Assembly: GCA_900770165.1 (NCBI GenBank)
Contig: CAAGJJ010000030.1
Location: 1 to 9,207, forward strand
Source: Clostridia bacterium
GTDB taxonomy: Bacteria > Bacillota > Clostridia > Oscillospirales > Acutalibacteraceae
DNA: 9,207 nucleotides
Direction of reading: 5' to 3'
Positions 1 through 5,529 of this stretch are shown here, one piece after another; positions within the stretch are counted from its first letter, which is position 1; every line of letters starts with the position of its first letter. The translations under genes were made by a program, and so were the position numbers. Below the pieces are notes generated by a model that saw nothing but the letters and a program-made list of their open reading frames with translations, was not told the DNA's origin and did no database searches.

Positions 1-168
1 ATTTTCATCATCATCTTCATCATCAGTACAATCCATTCCAAGTATCTGATGAATTTTATCAGGATTAAGTTTATGATTTACTTCTTTTCTGAAAAGTTCT
101 TCTGCTTCTTCTATTGATTCTACATTATCAAATGCCTTACTGCATGATACTGTAACTAAAACTCTCAT
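1..168 (-). CDS. Small acidic protein, copy 1 (3' end beyond the window)
   Basis: The gene starts at ATG 168, with AAAAAGGAGAAGGAT just upstream, and stays open to the left edge, so its stop lies outside. The 56 visible residues begin MRVLVTVSCSKAF and end in a strongly acidic tail (CTDDEDDDEN). The product is a close paralogue of the protein at 1714-1887: 52 of 56 residues match and about 158 of 168 bases are identical. The only substitutions are at residues 24, 39, 42 and 56. There is no membrane segment, signal peptide or recognisable domain. The N-terminus could form a beta strand followed by a helix containing ESIEEAEELFRKEV. It is the last visible gene of the minus-strand run, 17 nt after the preceding 60-aa gene. 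I do not recognise the family. The strong ribosome binding site and the retained paralogue argue that it is a real gene. Confidence 0.75.
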   Translation of the reverse strand, partial: MRVLVTVSCSKAFDNVESIEEAEELFRKEVNHKLNPDKIHQILGMDCTDDEDDDEN

Positions 169-185
169 ATCCTTCTCCTTTTTTA

Positions 186-368
186 TTATTGAATAAATCT
201 ATTTTCCCGTATATTAGTGCCTATATAACTGCCATTAATCTCTTTAATAGTATAGTAAATATTATCATTTTTGATATATTTATTAGTAATCTGACAATTA
301 ACTAATCTAATCCATTTAGCTGTTACATATACTTCGATTTTAACTTTATCTCCAATGTTATATGTCAT
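186..368 (-). CDS. Hypothetical 60-aa protein
   Basis: This is a short open frame from ATG 368 (MTYNIGDKVKIEVYVTAKW...) to TAA at 186-188. A modest AAAAGG site sits 8 nt before the start. The gene begins 5 nt after the stop of the 61-aa zinc-ribbon gene, so translational coupling is likely. The sequence is basic to neutral and rich in alternating hydrophobic residues (VKIEVYVTAKW, YYTIKEINGSYIG). This suggests a small all-beta, SH3- or KOW-like barrel, as in many small phage proteins that begin with a 'GDKV' turn. That fold is an inference from the residue pattern only. No catalytic motif or metal ligand cluster is present, and I do not recognise the family. Confidence 0.65.
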   Translation of the reverse strand: MTYNIGDKVKIEVYVTAKWIRLVNCQITNKYIKNDNIYYTIKEINGSYIGTNIRENRFIQ

Positions 369-373
369 AAATT

Positions 374-559
374 TTACCTTTTATAGTATTTTAAGTGTTC
401 ATCTATTAATTCATTTAAAATATGTGGTGAAATAATATACTGAAGAATCTCAGTATCTACTCTTATAAATTTAAAACTATCATCCAAAAAATTATATCCA
501 CAATCAATACATGTACCACAATTAAATCCAATTCGGTTTTTACATATTGGGCATTCCAT
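374..559 (-). CDS. Small double-CxxC zinc-ribbon protein (61 aa)
   Basis: The gene starts at ATG 559, 8 nt after a strong AAAGGAG site, and ends at TAA 374-376. Two cysteine pairs lie at the N-terminus (C3-x2-C6 and C17-x2-C20, with C14 next to the second pair, in MECPICKNRIGFNCGTCIDC). They make a compact zinc ribbon covering the first 21 residues or so. The remaining 40 residues are predicted to be helical (DTEILQYIISPHILNELIDEHLKYYK). Such zinc-ribbon microproteins are common in Firmicute phages and mobile elements, where they usually bind nucleic acid or a partner protein; neither role can be assigned here. The gene lies between the NadM-like gene and the 60-aa gene in the same transcriptional run. 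Confidence 0.75.
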   Translation of the reverse strand: MECPICKNRIGFNCGTCIDCGYNFLDDSFKFIRVDTEILQYIISPHILNELIDEHLKYYKR

Positions 560-580
560 ACATTCTTCTCCTTTAATTTC

Positions 581-1168
581 TTACATAATTTTTTTCTTTT
601 TATCATTGTTATAAGCTAAGTTCTTATAAAAATCTACTGTCATAAGTTCTTCTCTTAATTCATCATACATTTTATGCAGTCTGGGATTTACATAAGACAT
701 CCAGAGCTTTCTATCATCCTTAGCCATAGCATTTCTTACCATTGTAGCAGAAATAGGCATGTCATAACGGTTCATAATTAATTCAGCTGTATTAGCAAGG
801 TCTTTCTTATCAAACCAATTGCTGCGGGATTCATCATTTCCATATATCATTATTTCAGGATTCTTATGAATATATCTGTCAGTATTATCAAGTAAATATC
901 TTCCCCATTCCGGACGGATGTCATTTTCATCTGTTAAATCAACTAATCCATAAATCATTATCTCAGGTCTGTCGCCATATATAGCTTTGAGAATCTTAGT
1001 TCTTGTATTAATATTAAAAGGATTTCGCTCTGTGCCACATTCCTGTGCAGAACCTATCAATATCAATAACCGGTCACACAACAATAATCCTGTATCTACA
1101 AGGCGTTCATGTCCTTTATGAAATGTCTGAAATCGTCCACATATTAATCCTGTATCATAAACTTTCAT
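581..1168 (-). CDS. nadM: NadM-like nicotinamide-nucleotide adenylyltransferase
   Basis: The 195-aa product belongs to the nucleotidyltransferase (HIGH) superfamily. The N-terminal Rossmann strand runs into G11-R-F-Q14 and the signature H17-K-G-H20. A NadM-type R48-N-P-F51 segment follows, and the C-terminal ISATMVR (139-145) corresponds to the ISxTxxR ATP-phosphate motif. By family this enzyme joins ATP and nicotinamide mononucleotide to make NAD+ plus pyrophosphate in the cytoplasm. Length and motif order fit the NadM (archaeal/phage) type better than bacterial NadD. I chose ATG 1168 because AAAAAGGAGAAGCAT precedes it; an in-frame TTG at 1198 has no ribosome binding site and would place that site inside the gene. 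It lies among small accessory genes, which suggests NAD+ replenishment carried by a mobile element. Another member of the superfamily with a different substrate is possible, so the symbol is provisional. Confidence 0.8.
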   Translation of the reverse strand: MKVYDTGLICGRFQTFHKGHERLVDTGLLLCDRLLILIGSAQECGTERNPFNINTRTKILKAIYGDRPEIMIYGLVDLTDENDIRPEWGRYLLDNTDRYIHKNPEIMIYGNDESRSNWFDKKDLANTAELIMNRYDMPISATMVRNAMAKDDRKLWMSYVNPRLHKMYDELREELMTVDFYKNLAYNNDKKKKIM

Positions 1169-1211
1169 ATGCTTCTCCTTTTTTATCTCTTTAACCAAAA
1201 ATAGGGCTTAA

Positions 1212-1427
1212 TCATCTATTTTCTTTTTTATCAACTAAAGCAAATATCATATTTTTGCGGTTTATTCTTTTCCCCAGCCCATGAAGCCACCATGTATATG
1301 AAACATCTGCGAGAGCAAACCTTTTATTATCATCTATAAACAACCTGATATTAGTAATCTCTACATCTGTGTTTCCAAGCTGTTCCATTTCATACATAAT
1401 CGCATTAATCAAACACATTTCTTTCAT
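1212..1427 (-). CDS. Hypothetical 71-aa protein
   Basis: This frame runs from ATG 1427 (MKEMCLINAIMYEMEQLGN...) to TGA at 1212-1214. It begins 2 nt after the stop of the Lar-like gene, and its AAGGGAA ribosome binding site lies inside the last codons of that gene, so translation is probably coupled. The first 17 residues look helical. The middle alternates hydrophobic residues (VEITNIRLFIDD, RFALADVSYTWWLHGLGKRI), suggesting a small alpha/beta fold with an exposed WW pair at the centre. There is no signal peptide, transmembrane stretch or metal site. I do not recognise it. Tight packing between two recognisable genes on the same strand is the main evidence that it is real. Confidence 0.65.
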   Translation of the reverse strand: MKEMCLINAIMYEMEQLGNTDVEITNIRLFIDDNKRFALADVSYTWWLHGLGKRINRKNMIFALVDKKENR

Positions 1428-1429
1428 AA

Positions 1430-1621
1430 TTATTCCCTTTCGTTAATTACTACTCTATTATTCCATGTATTAATTATCTTTTCTTTATCAAAACTATTGC
1501 CAGTCATAATACAACAGTCGTCACAATATATATAATATCCTTCTTGATTATCATATATCATTGTTGCATGTCCACCACAAAAAGGGCAGGATTTAAGTTT
1601 AATGTTAATTTCACTTTCCAT
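1430..1621 (-). CDS. Lar-like restriction alleviation zinc-ribbon protein (63 aa)
   Basis: The gene starts at ATG 1621 behind AAAAAGGTG and stops at TAA 1430-1432. The protein has the layout of the Lar family. It opens with L-K-x-CPFCGG (C12, C15), followed by a beta hairpin (ATMIYDNQEGYYIYC), a second cysteine pair in CDDC, and the typical C-terminal helix ending in I-x-x-W-N-x-R. The founding member, from the Rac prophage, reduces restriction of unmodified DNA by type I restriction-modification enzymes. Many phage and plasmid homologues share the zinc ribbon without any tested function. The motif assignment is read from the sequence; anti-restriction activity here is inferred from the family. 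It shares a run with the other accessory genes and is followed immediately by the 71-aa gene. Confidence 0.8.
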   Translation of the reverse strand: MESEINIKLKSCPFCGGHATMIYDNQEGYYIYCDDCCIMTGNSFDKEKIINTWNNRVVINERE

Positions 1622-1639
1622 AAATTCACCTTTTTATTC

Positions 1640-1713
1640 CTATCTAAAATTATCTCGTTCAAAATTCTTATTAACAGCTTTCATATTTGATAAAGCAGAC
1701 TTTATAATTAAAT
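1640..1713 (-). other. Gap between acidic gene and Lar-like gene
   Basis: These bases carry no convincing gene. A 14-codon frame (ATG 1684 to TAG 1640) is present, but nothing like a ribosome binding site lies before it. The stretch may be decayed coding sequence or simple spacer. Confidence 0.4.
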
Positions 1714-1887
1714 TCATAAAGATTCATCATCATCTTCATCATCAGTACAATCCATTCCAAGCACCTGATGGACTTTATCAGGATTAAGTTTATGATTTAC
1801 TTCTTTTCTAAAAAGCTTTTCTGCTTCTTCAATTGATTCTACATTATCAAATGCCTTACTGCATGATACTGTAACTAAAACTCTCAT
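1714..1887 (-). CDS. Small acidic protein, copy 2 (57 aa)
   Basis: I place the start at ATG 1887 because an ideal AAAGGAG lies 6 nt upstream, and because the paralogue at 1-168 begins with the same residues. A longer frame reaches back to 1977, but those extra 30 residues overlap the preceding gene and have no ribosome binding site. The protein (MRVLVTVSCSKAF... ending CTDDEDDDESL) combines a probable beta strand, an amphipathic helix and a run of Asp/Glu in the last ten residues. Acidic tails of this kind occur in DNA-mimic and basic-protein-binding factors, but that is only a suggestion. The stop is TGA 1714-1716. It differs from copy 1 at four residues, and the two copies flank a five-gene block as direct repeats. 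Confidence 0.75.
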   Translation of the reverse strand: MRVLVTVSCSKAFDNVESIEEAEKLFRKEVNHKLNPDKVHQVLGMDCTDDEDDDESL

Positions 1888-1933
1888 ACATTTCTCCTTT
1901 ATATCCTTTTTAACTAAACAGTAAATTTCCGTT

Positions 1934-2134
1934 TCAATGTCTAAATGGAATAATAGGAGAATATTCTCTCCATGCAATAACTGGATAAATACAATTCCAT
2001 TTTTTCTCCCATAACCATTCTGTTATTGTTGTTTCAATTTTTCCATTTGGCAATTTATATTTTACCTCATAATCAATCCCGAAATCTTCTGCTTCAGGTA
2101 TGTCAGGTGGTGTGTTAGGAAATTTATTCCACAT
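1934..2134 (-). CDS. Hypothetical 66-aa protein, DUF551-like pattern
   Basis: The gene starts at ATG 2134 with a strong GAGAGGAG site 6 nt upstream, and it ends 46 nt before the next gene starts. The protein opens MWNKFPNTPPDIPEAEDFG and then has a beta-rich core (YEVKYKLPNGKIETTITEWLWEKK). It ends with VIAWREYSPIIP. A 'V-x-x-W-x-x-x-x-P' ending after a short beta sheet recalls the small phage proteins called DUF551, which end in a VTHWMPLPEPP-like segment. The resemblance is loose, and those proteins have no established function. Four tryptophans in 66 residues is unusual and suggests a compact, ligand- or protein-binding surface. No catalytic residues can be named. Confidence 0.65.
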   Translation of the reverse strand: MWNKFPNTPPDIPEAEDFGIDYEVKYKLPNGKIETTITEWLWEKKWNCIYPVIAWREYSPIIPFRH

Positions 2135-2160
2135 AATAATCTCCTCTCTAAATTCTCGCT

Positions 2161-2187
2161 TTACATTACCTGTTCTAATTTATCCAT
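2161..2187 (-). other. Possible 8-codon micro-ORF (leader peptide?)
   Basis: Between the 86-aa and 66-aa genes, an ATG at 2187 follows GTGAGGAAAAACAAT, a good ribosome binding site at normal spacing. It opens a frame of only eight codons (MDKLEQVM) that ends at TAA 2161-2163, 26 nt before the next start. It could be a tiny leader that keeps ribosomes moving, a decayed gene, or chance. Nothing in it suggests attenuation, such as a run of one amino acid or alternative hairpins. Confidence 0.25.
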
Positions 2188-2215
2188 ATTGTTTTTCCTC
2201 ACTTTTTATAGTAAA

Positions 2216-2476
2216 TCATTGTTTCATATCCAAATTTACTTTAATCATTTCCATTGCATTGCTTTTAATTTCATTACGCACTTTCTGTAATTCACCCCAT
2301 GTTATGTTATCTTTCATGCAACAATCACCATAATTACAGTACATGTATTCTGTGACTGTATCAATAATACTCATAATTACTTCATCACTTGCTACAGTTC
2401 CAATTTTTCTCATAGGCTCATTTAATGACATCTTATAAATTTTATTATTTTCTATATGATAAAGTCCATTTTCCAT
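2216..2476 (-). CDS. Hypothetical 86-aa protein
   Basis: The gene starts at ATG 2476, 7 nt after TAGGAG, and reads to TGA at 2216-2218. The N-terminal 25 residues or so (MENGLYHIENNKIYKMSLNEPMRKIG) look like short beta strands. The rest is mostly helical, including an MSIIDTVTEYMYCNYGDCC segment and a C-terminal amphipathic helix (WGELQKVRNEIKSNAMEMIKVNLDM). Three cysteines are clustered around residues 47-53 but are not arranged as a classical zinc ribbon. There is no transmembrane segment. It sits 10 nt downstream of the 60-aa gene and in the same run. I do not recognise the family. Confidence 0.65.
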   Translation of the reverse strand: MENGLYHIENNKIYKMSLNEPMRKIGTVASDEVIMSIIDTVTEYMYCNYGDCCMKDNITWGELQKVRNEIKSNAMEMIKVNLDMKQ

Positions 2477-2486
2477 ATTTTTACTC

Positions 2487-2669
2487 CTATACTATCTCAA
2501 AATCTTCATCAAATGATTTCATATCTGTTTTATATCCGCATTTATTTTCATCAATAAGTATCATATTATCACCATGATTCATACATCTATATTCCTTTCC
2601 TTTTAGGAAATTACTAAAGCGGTTATCTTCCATTAATACTTTAACATCATGTTTTGCTTTTGCTTTCAT
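2487..2669 (-). CDS. Hypothetical 60-aa protein
   Basis: ATG 2669 is preceded at 8 nt by AAGGAG, and the frame ends at TAG 2487-2489. The sequence (MKAKAKHDVKVLMEDNRFSN...) has a basic N-terminus and an acidic C-terminus (DMKSFDEDFEIV). Between them lies a 'FLKGKEYRCMNHGDNMILIDENKCGYKT' region that reads as a small beta barrel. The 'F-x-K-G-K-x-Y' turn followed by 'MILIDENxxGY' is a pattern I associate with short hypothetical proteins of Firmicute phages, but I cannot name a family. It is positioned between the 154-aa and 86-aa genes, with 38 nt and 10 nt gaps. Confidence 0.65.
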   Translation of the reverse strand: MKAKAKHDVKVLMEDNRFSNFLKGKEYRCMNHGDNMILIDENKCGYKTDMKSFDEDFEIV

Positions 2670-2707
2670 ATGCTATTCTCCTTATTTTCTTCCTTTCTTA
2701 TCAGTTA

Positions 2708-3172
2708 TCAGCCTGCTGTTACTTTTATTTTGCATCCATCCTTAAGCTTATATGTATAAGTGCGGTTGTCCTTTAAATCAATACCTGTATACTCAAGCAT
2801 ATCTTCACATGCTTTAAAGAACTGTATAGGAAGAAACATATACCCATGTTTAATAATCTCAACTTCCTTATCAAACAGGCTTTCATAATGTTCGTCATCA
2901 TTAACCAGACTATCGTAAATGTTTCCATTATCAAAAATACTCTGACTGAAAATTTTTCCTCCGGCTTCCTTACGCTCTCGTCTTTTAGCTTCAATATTCA
3001 TTGTAATCTTTTCAATGACTTCTAAGGCTTCCATAAAATCATCAAGTTCGCCCTCATATAAACCTTCATCATCAATATCTATACCTTTACTTATAAGGTA
3101 CTTCCCCCATTCGTCATACCATTCGTTATTACCAAAAATCTGTGTACCATTTACATTTGTTCTGTAACTCAT
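2708..3172 (-). CDS. Hypothetical 154-aa protein, first gene of the minus-strand run
   Basis: I choose ATG 3172 as the start because AAAGAGAGGA lies about 10 nt upstream. The first in-frame ATG, at 3205, has no ribosome binding site and would put that purine-rich site inside the gene. The protein begins MSYRTNVNGTQIFGNNEWYD. It has an acidic helical middle (DDEGLYEGELDDFMEALEVIEKI), a charged linker (EAKRRERKEAGG) and a beta-rich C-terminus (RTYTYKLKDGCKIKVTAG) ending at TAA 2708-2710. There is no signal peptide or membrane span. The 'NG-x-Q-x-FGNNE' opening resembles that of other uncharacterised phage proteins I have seen, but no function is known to me. Its promoter-proximal position suggests it is among the most strongly made products of the run. 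Confidence 0.75.
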   Translation of the reverse strand: MSYRTNVNGTQIFGNNEWYDEWGKYLISKGIDIDDEGLYEGELDDFMEALEVIEKITMNIEAKRRERKEAGGKIFSQSIFDNGNIYDSLVNDDEHYESLFDKEVEIIKHGYMFLPIQFFKACEDMLEYTGIDLKDNRTYTYKLKDGCKIKVTAG

Positions 3173-3347
3173 ATAGTTTTGTCCTCTCTTTACTTTTAAT
3201 ATCATTTAGATGTTCCATCTGAAAATTTAATAAGAATTTTGGTTGGATATTTTATATGTATAAAATTATTCTATTTCTAAAATTTCCTTTAATAAAGCCG
3301 CCTTTCTGAGTTTTTCTAATAATTCTTTAACTTTCTAACTTAATTAT

Positions 3348-3377
3348 AGTATATACCCTTAAAGGATAGTTTGTCAA
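3348..3377 (-). promoter_or_regulatory. Sigma-A-type promoter for the minus-strand small-gene run
   Basis: On the minus strand a perfect TTGACA (-35, 3377-3372) is followed after 18 nt by TATACT (-10, 3353-3348). Transcription would start near 3341, leaving a leader of about 170 nt before ATG 3172. This is the best consensus promoter in the divergent intergenic region. Confidence 0.7.
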
Positions 3378-3506
3378 TAGTATATAGAAAAAAATTGCAA
3401 AAAGTCAAAAGAATACATCAATTATTTTAGCATCTGAATCCGGCTATTTATTATAAAAAGTTCTGATTATAATACTTCTTCATTTTTTAAATATTTTTTG
3501 TTTATT

Positions 3507-3555
3507 CATAAAAAAGCTTCATTATAACAGTTATAAAATTGATTTTTATTATTAT
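3507..3555 (+). promoter_or_regulatory. Putative promoter block, copy B, upstream of the RecJ-like gene
   Basis: Bases 3507-3542 match 5382-5417 at 31 of 36 positions with no gaps. In both copies a -10-like hexamer follows after 7 nt (TATTAT at 3550-3555 here). No good TTGACA stands 17 nt upstream; the conserved part there reads ACAGTTATAAAA. The block therefore looks like an activator site or a promoter recognised by a non-standard sigma or phage factor. Confidence 0.5.
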
Positions 3556-3633
3556 AAGTACATGGAAATAAATATATCAGGAACAAAGCATTTAAAAATG
3601 CTGCATTAATAATTTATATATGAGGTAAGAAGT

Positions 3634-5355
3634 ATGGATAATGTAAAATATGTAACACTGGATGAAAAAATAAAAGAAGTGCAGGAAACTGAGAAAAAGA
3701 TAAAAGACAAGCAGACAACAGAAAGGAAGCTGTTAGACCTTTGTGGTTACTTATACAGCTTGCATAAGAATCCTTATAAGCAGGTAAAGATATTAAGCGA
3801 TTATGATACAGATGGAATTACTTCTGCTTATAACATGTATAAATTCTTTTCAGGTATCTGTAATGTTCCTGTTAATGTAGAAATCAATGACAGACGTAAC
3901 GGATATGGTATATCGGATAAAATTGTACCTGAAGAAAATACTCTTTATGTTGTGCTTGATATGGGGTCAAATCAGTTAGATTACATAGATGAAGTTCTAG
4001 GCAGTGACACCATCATTATCGACCACCATATAATTGAAGATGAAAAGATTAAGAAAAAATTTAAAAATGAACCAAGGCTTCTTAATCTAAAGGCTGATTT
4101 GGATGGCTCAGGTGAATTACCTGATTACTGTACAGCAGGATTGACAAAAAAGATTATTGATACTTATATGAGCCGTCTTTCTGTAAAGATAGATAAAAAA
4201 GACTTAAATGCCATTACTGCTATGGCTGCCATTGGAACATGTACGGACTGTGTTAATCTTCTGGATATATACAGTACAAACAGATTCTTAGTGCGTAACG
4301 GTATTGATGTTATTAATAAGGCTGATGAGAATAATTTTAATTATGTATTAGGAAATTTCTTTGCTACATGTGGCATAAATACAAACGGTAAAATTACAAC
4401 TGCAAAAGAACTTGCTTGGAATATCGGTTCTATGATTAACGGTGCTTCCAGAATGAGTAAAACATTTGATATGAATGGCGGACAGTTCATGTTTAATACT
4501 CTTACAGGCAAGGTAACACCGGAAACATATGTAAACATTCTAAAGGCTAAAGAAATTAATGAAAAACGTAAGGAAATTACTCAGACTATTAAAAAATCAG
4601 ATGAATTAAAAGAGACAGTTGCTTCAGTAAAAGCAAATAATGACAATATTGTTATTTATATCTTACCTGAAGATACACCTGAAACTGTTGCCGGGCTTAT
4701 TGCTTCAGATATTGTTGATAAGACATTAAGACCTTGTATTTGTGTTGTATATGATAAAGATACAGATTGCTATAAAGGCTCAGGTCGTAATATGGATGGT
4801 TTTCCTTCTCTTTATGAAAATGTAAAGAAAGCATTAGGTCATACTGAAGGCTTTGGTGGACATGACGGTGCAATCGGTATCAGCAGCATGTCATTTACAG
4901 ATTTAAGTAAAATGTCAAAGAATCTTTCAGAAATATATAAAAACATAACGATAGATAGCAAGCCTGTAGAAGTATTTAATTTCAATCCTAAAGGTTTAAG
5001 AGGACTTACAGATAAAGTTCTTAGTCTTGAACCTATTGGAAGTGGAAATGAATTACCTTTAATTGAAGTACCTATTAATGGTGATGAAAAAGCAACAGAT
5101 TTAAGCAAAAAAAATAATAATCCGCATTGGAAAATTATAGATACTGAATACGGTAAGATGAAAGAATGGAATTATGAAGAAGGTATGTATTCATCTCCTA
5201 CTTCAGTACTTGCTAAACTGGAATATTCAAATTACAGCGGCAGATGTGAACTTACATCTGATAAAACACTTGATGATTATAACAGACTTACAGCATTACA
5301 GAAACCCACACCGGCAAAAATAAAAGCAAAAAATGAACAGCTAGGCAATCCATAA
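3634..5355 (+). CDS. RecJ-like DHH/DHHA1 phosphoesterase (probable ssDNA exonuclease)
   Basis: The 573-aa protein starts at ATG 3634, 7 nt after GAGGT. After a charged coiled-coil-like N-terminus (residues 8-35) it shows the DHH phosphoesterase motifs in order. Motif I is SDYDTDGITSA (D56, D58, D60). Next come RNGYGIS, motif II LDMGS (D109), motif III IIDHHI (D130-H131-H132) and motif IV AAIGTCTD. The DHHA1 domain contains GSGRN and the substrate-binding GFGGHDGA (G408-G409-H410). The metal ligands needed for two-Mn2+ catalysis are all present. RecJ family enzymes degrade single-stranded DNA 5' to 3' in repair and recombination; some relatives instead cleave nanoRNA or cyclic dinucleotides. 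The RecJ-specific RxxGYG and GGH motifs favour a nuclease. The last 70 residues or so are not recognisable. It shares its promoter block with the next gene. Confidence 0.85.
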   Translation: MDNVKYVTLDEKIKEVQETEKKIKDKQTTERKLLDLCGYLYSLHKNPYKQVKILSDYDTDGITSAYNMYKFFSGICNVPVNVEINDRRNGYGISDKIVPEENTLYVVLDMGSNQLDYIDEVLGSDTIIIDHHIIEDEKIKKKFKNEPRLLNLKADLDGSGELPDYCTAGLTKKIIDTYMSRLSVKIDKKDLNAITAMAAIGTCTDCVNLLDIYSTNRFLVRNGIDVINKADENNFNYVLGNFFATCGINTNGKITTAKELAWNIGSMINGASRMSKTFDMNGGQFMFNTLTGKVTPETYVNILKAKEINEKRKEITQTIKKSDELKETVASVKANNDNIVIYILPEDTPETVAGLIASDIVDKTLRPCICVVYDKDTDCYKGSGRNMDGFPSLYENVKKALGHTEGFGGHDGAIGISSMSFTDLSKMSKNLSEIYKNITIDSKPVEVFNFNPKGLRGLTDKVLSLEPIGSGNELPLIEVPINGDEKATDLSKKNNNPHWKIIDTEYGKMKEWNYEEGMYSSPTSVLAKLEYSNYSGRCELTSDKTLDDYNRLTALQKPTPAKIKAKNEQLGNP

Positions 5356-5381
5356 AAAATCAAAATTTTTTTAAAGATAAT

Positions 5382-5430
5382 CATAAAAGAGCTTTATTGT
5401 AAAAGTTATAAAAATGAAATGTTGTACAAT
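5382..5430 (+). promoter_or_regulatory. Putative promoter block, copy A, upstream of the 345-aa gene
   Basis: This is the second copy of the block at 3507-3555 (31/36 over the first 36 bases), ending in TACAAT (5425-5430) at the -10 position. TACAAT lies in the palindrome TTGTACAA (5422-5429), so a repressor of matching specificity could cover the -10. The start of transcription would be near 5437, giving a leader of about 93 nt. Confidence 0.5.
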
Positions 5431-5452
5431 AACAAAGTAAACAAAGCTTAAC

Positions 5453-5492
5453 AGGCATCTGTACATGCCTGAGTGATAACTGTACATATCAC
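5453..5492 (+). promoter_or_regulatory. Two tandem hairpins with a shared CTGTACAT core in the leader
   Basis: Hairpin 1 is AGGCAT-CTGTAC-ATGCCT (5453-5470). Hairpin 2 is GTGATA-ACTGTACA-TATCAC (5473-5492). The stems differ, but both centres carry CTGTACAT, itself built on the palindrome TGTACA. They lie between the predicted transcription start and the ribosome binding site (AAGGAG, 5515-5520). They could be tandem operators on DNA or stabilising structures in the RNA. Confidence 0.5.
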
Positions 5493-5529
5493 ACTAAGCA
5501 ATTTTTTAAATAAAAAGGAGATAATTATT

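Larger units (their letters stand above)
3173..3633. other. Divergent intergenic region with promoters in both directions
   Basis: This 461-bp stretch holds no complete gene. It contains the minus-strand leader (3173-3341), the minus promoter, and a plus-strand promoter block at 3507-3555. The small inverted repeat GCATT-TAAA-AATGC (3588-3601) lies in the leader of the RecJ-like gene. The minus leader includes a stop-bounded frame (TAA 3266-3268, TAG near 3341) that reads as an amphipathic helix (KVKELLEKLRKAALLKEILE) but has no ATG, GTG or TTG start, so I do not call it a gene. The rest is A/T-rich with no further structure I can support. Confidence 0.6.

Noticed and set aside
1640..1684. 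14-codon frame MKAVNKNFERDNFR
   Set aside because: There is no ribosome binding site and no recognisable pattern; such frames are expected by chance in AT-rich DNA.
1888..1977. N-terminal extension of acidic protein copy 2
   Set aside because: It overlaps the end of the preceding gene, has no ribosome binding site, and the paralogue at 1-168 starts at the equivalent of 1887.
2205..2233. Possible internal minus-strand promoter (TTGGAT, 17 nt, TATAAA)
   Set aside because: The -35 matches at only three positions, and the start of transcription would fall inside the ribosome binding site of the micro-ORF.
3445..3473. Plus-strand TATAAT at 3468-3473 as the main promoter of the RecJ-like gene
   Set aside because: The -10 is perfect, but no -35 or extended -10 fits, and the conserved block at 3507-3555 is a better candidate.
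4839..5108. 89-codon minus-strand frame inside the RecJ-like gene
   Set aside because: It is a shadow of the well-supported DHH/DHHA1 coding frame.
5356..5381. Terminator after the RecJ-like gene
   Set aside because: Only an A/T-only inverted repeat (AAAAT...ATTTT) is present, too weak to call; read-through into the next gene is possible.
5453..5492. Two tandem hairpins read as a CRISPR array or riboswitch
   Set aside because: The stems differ in sequence, there are only two units with no spacers, and no known riboswitch core is visible.
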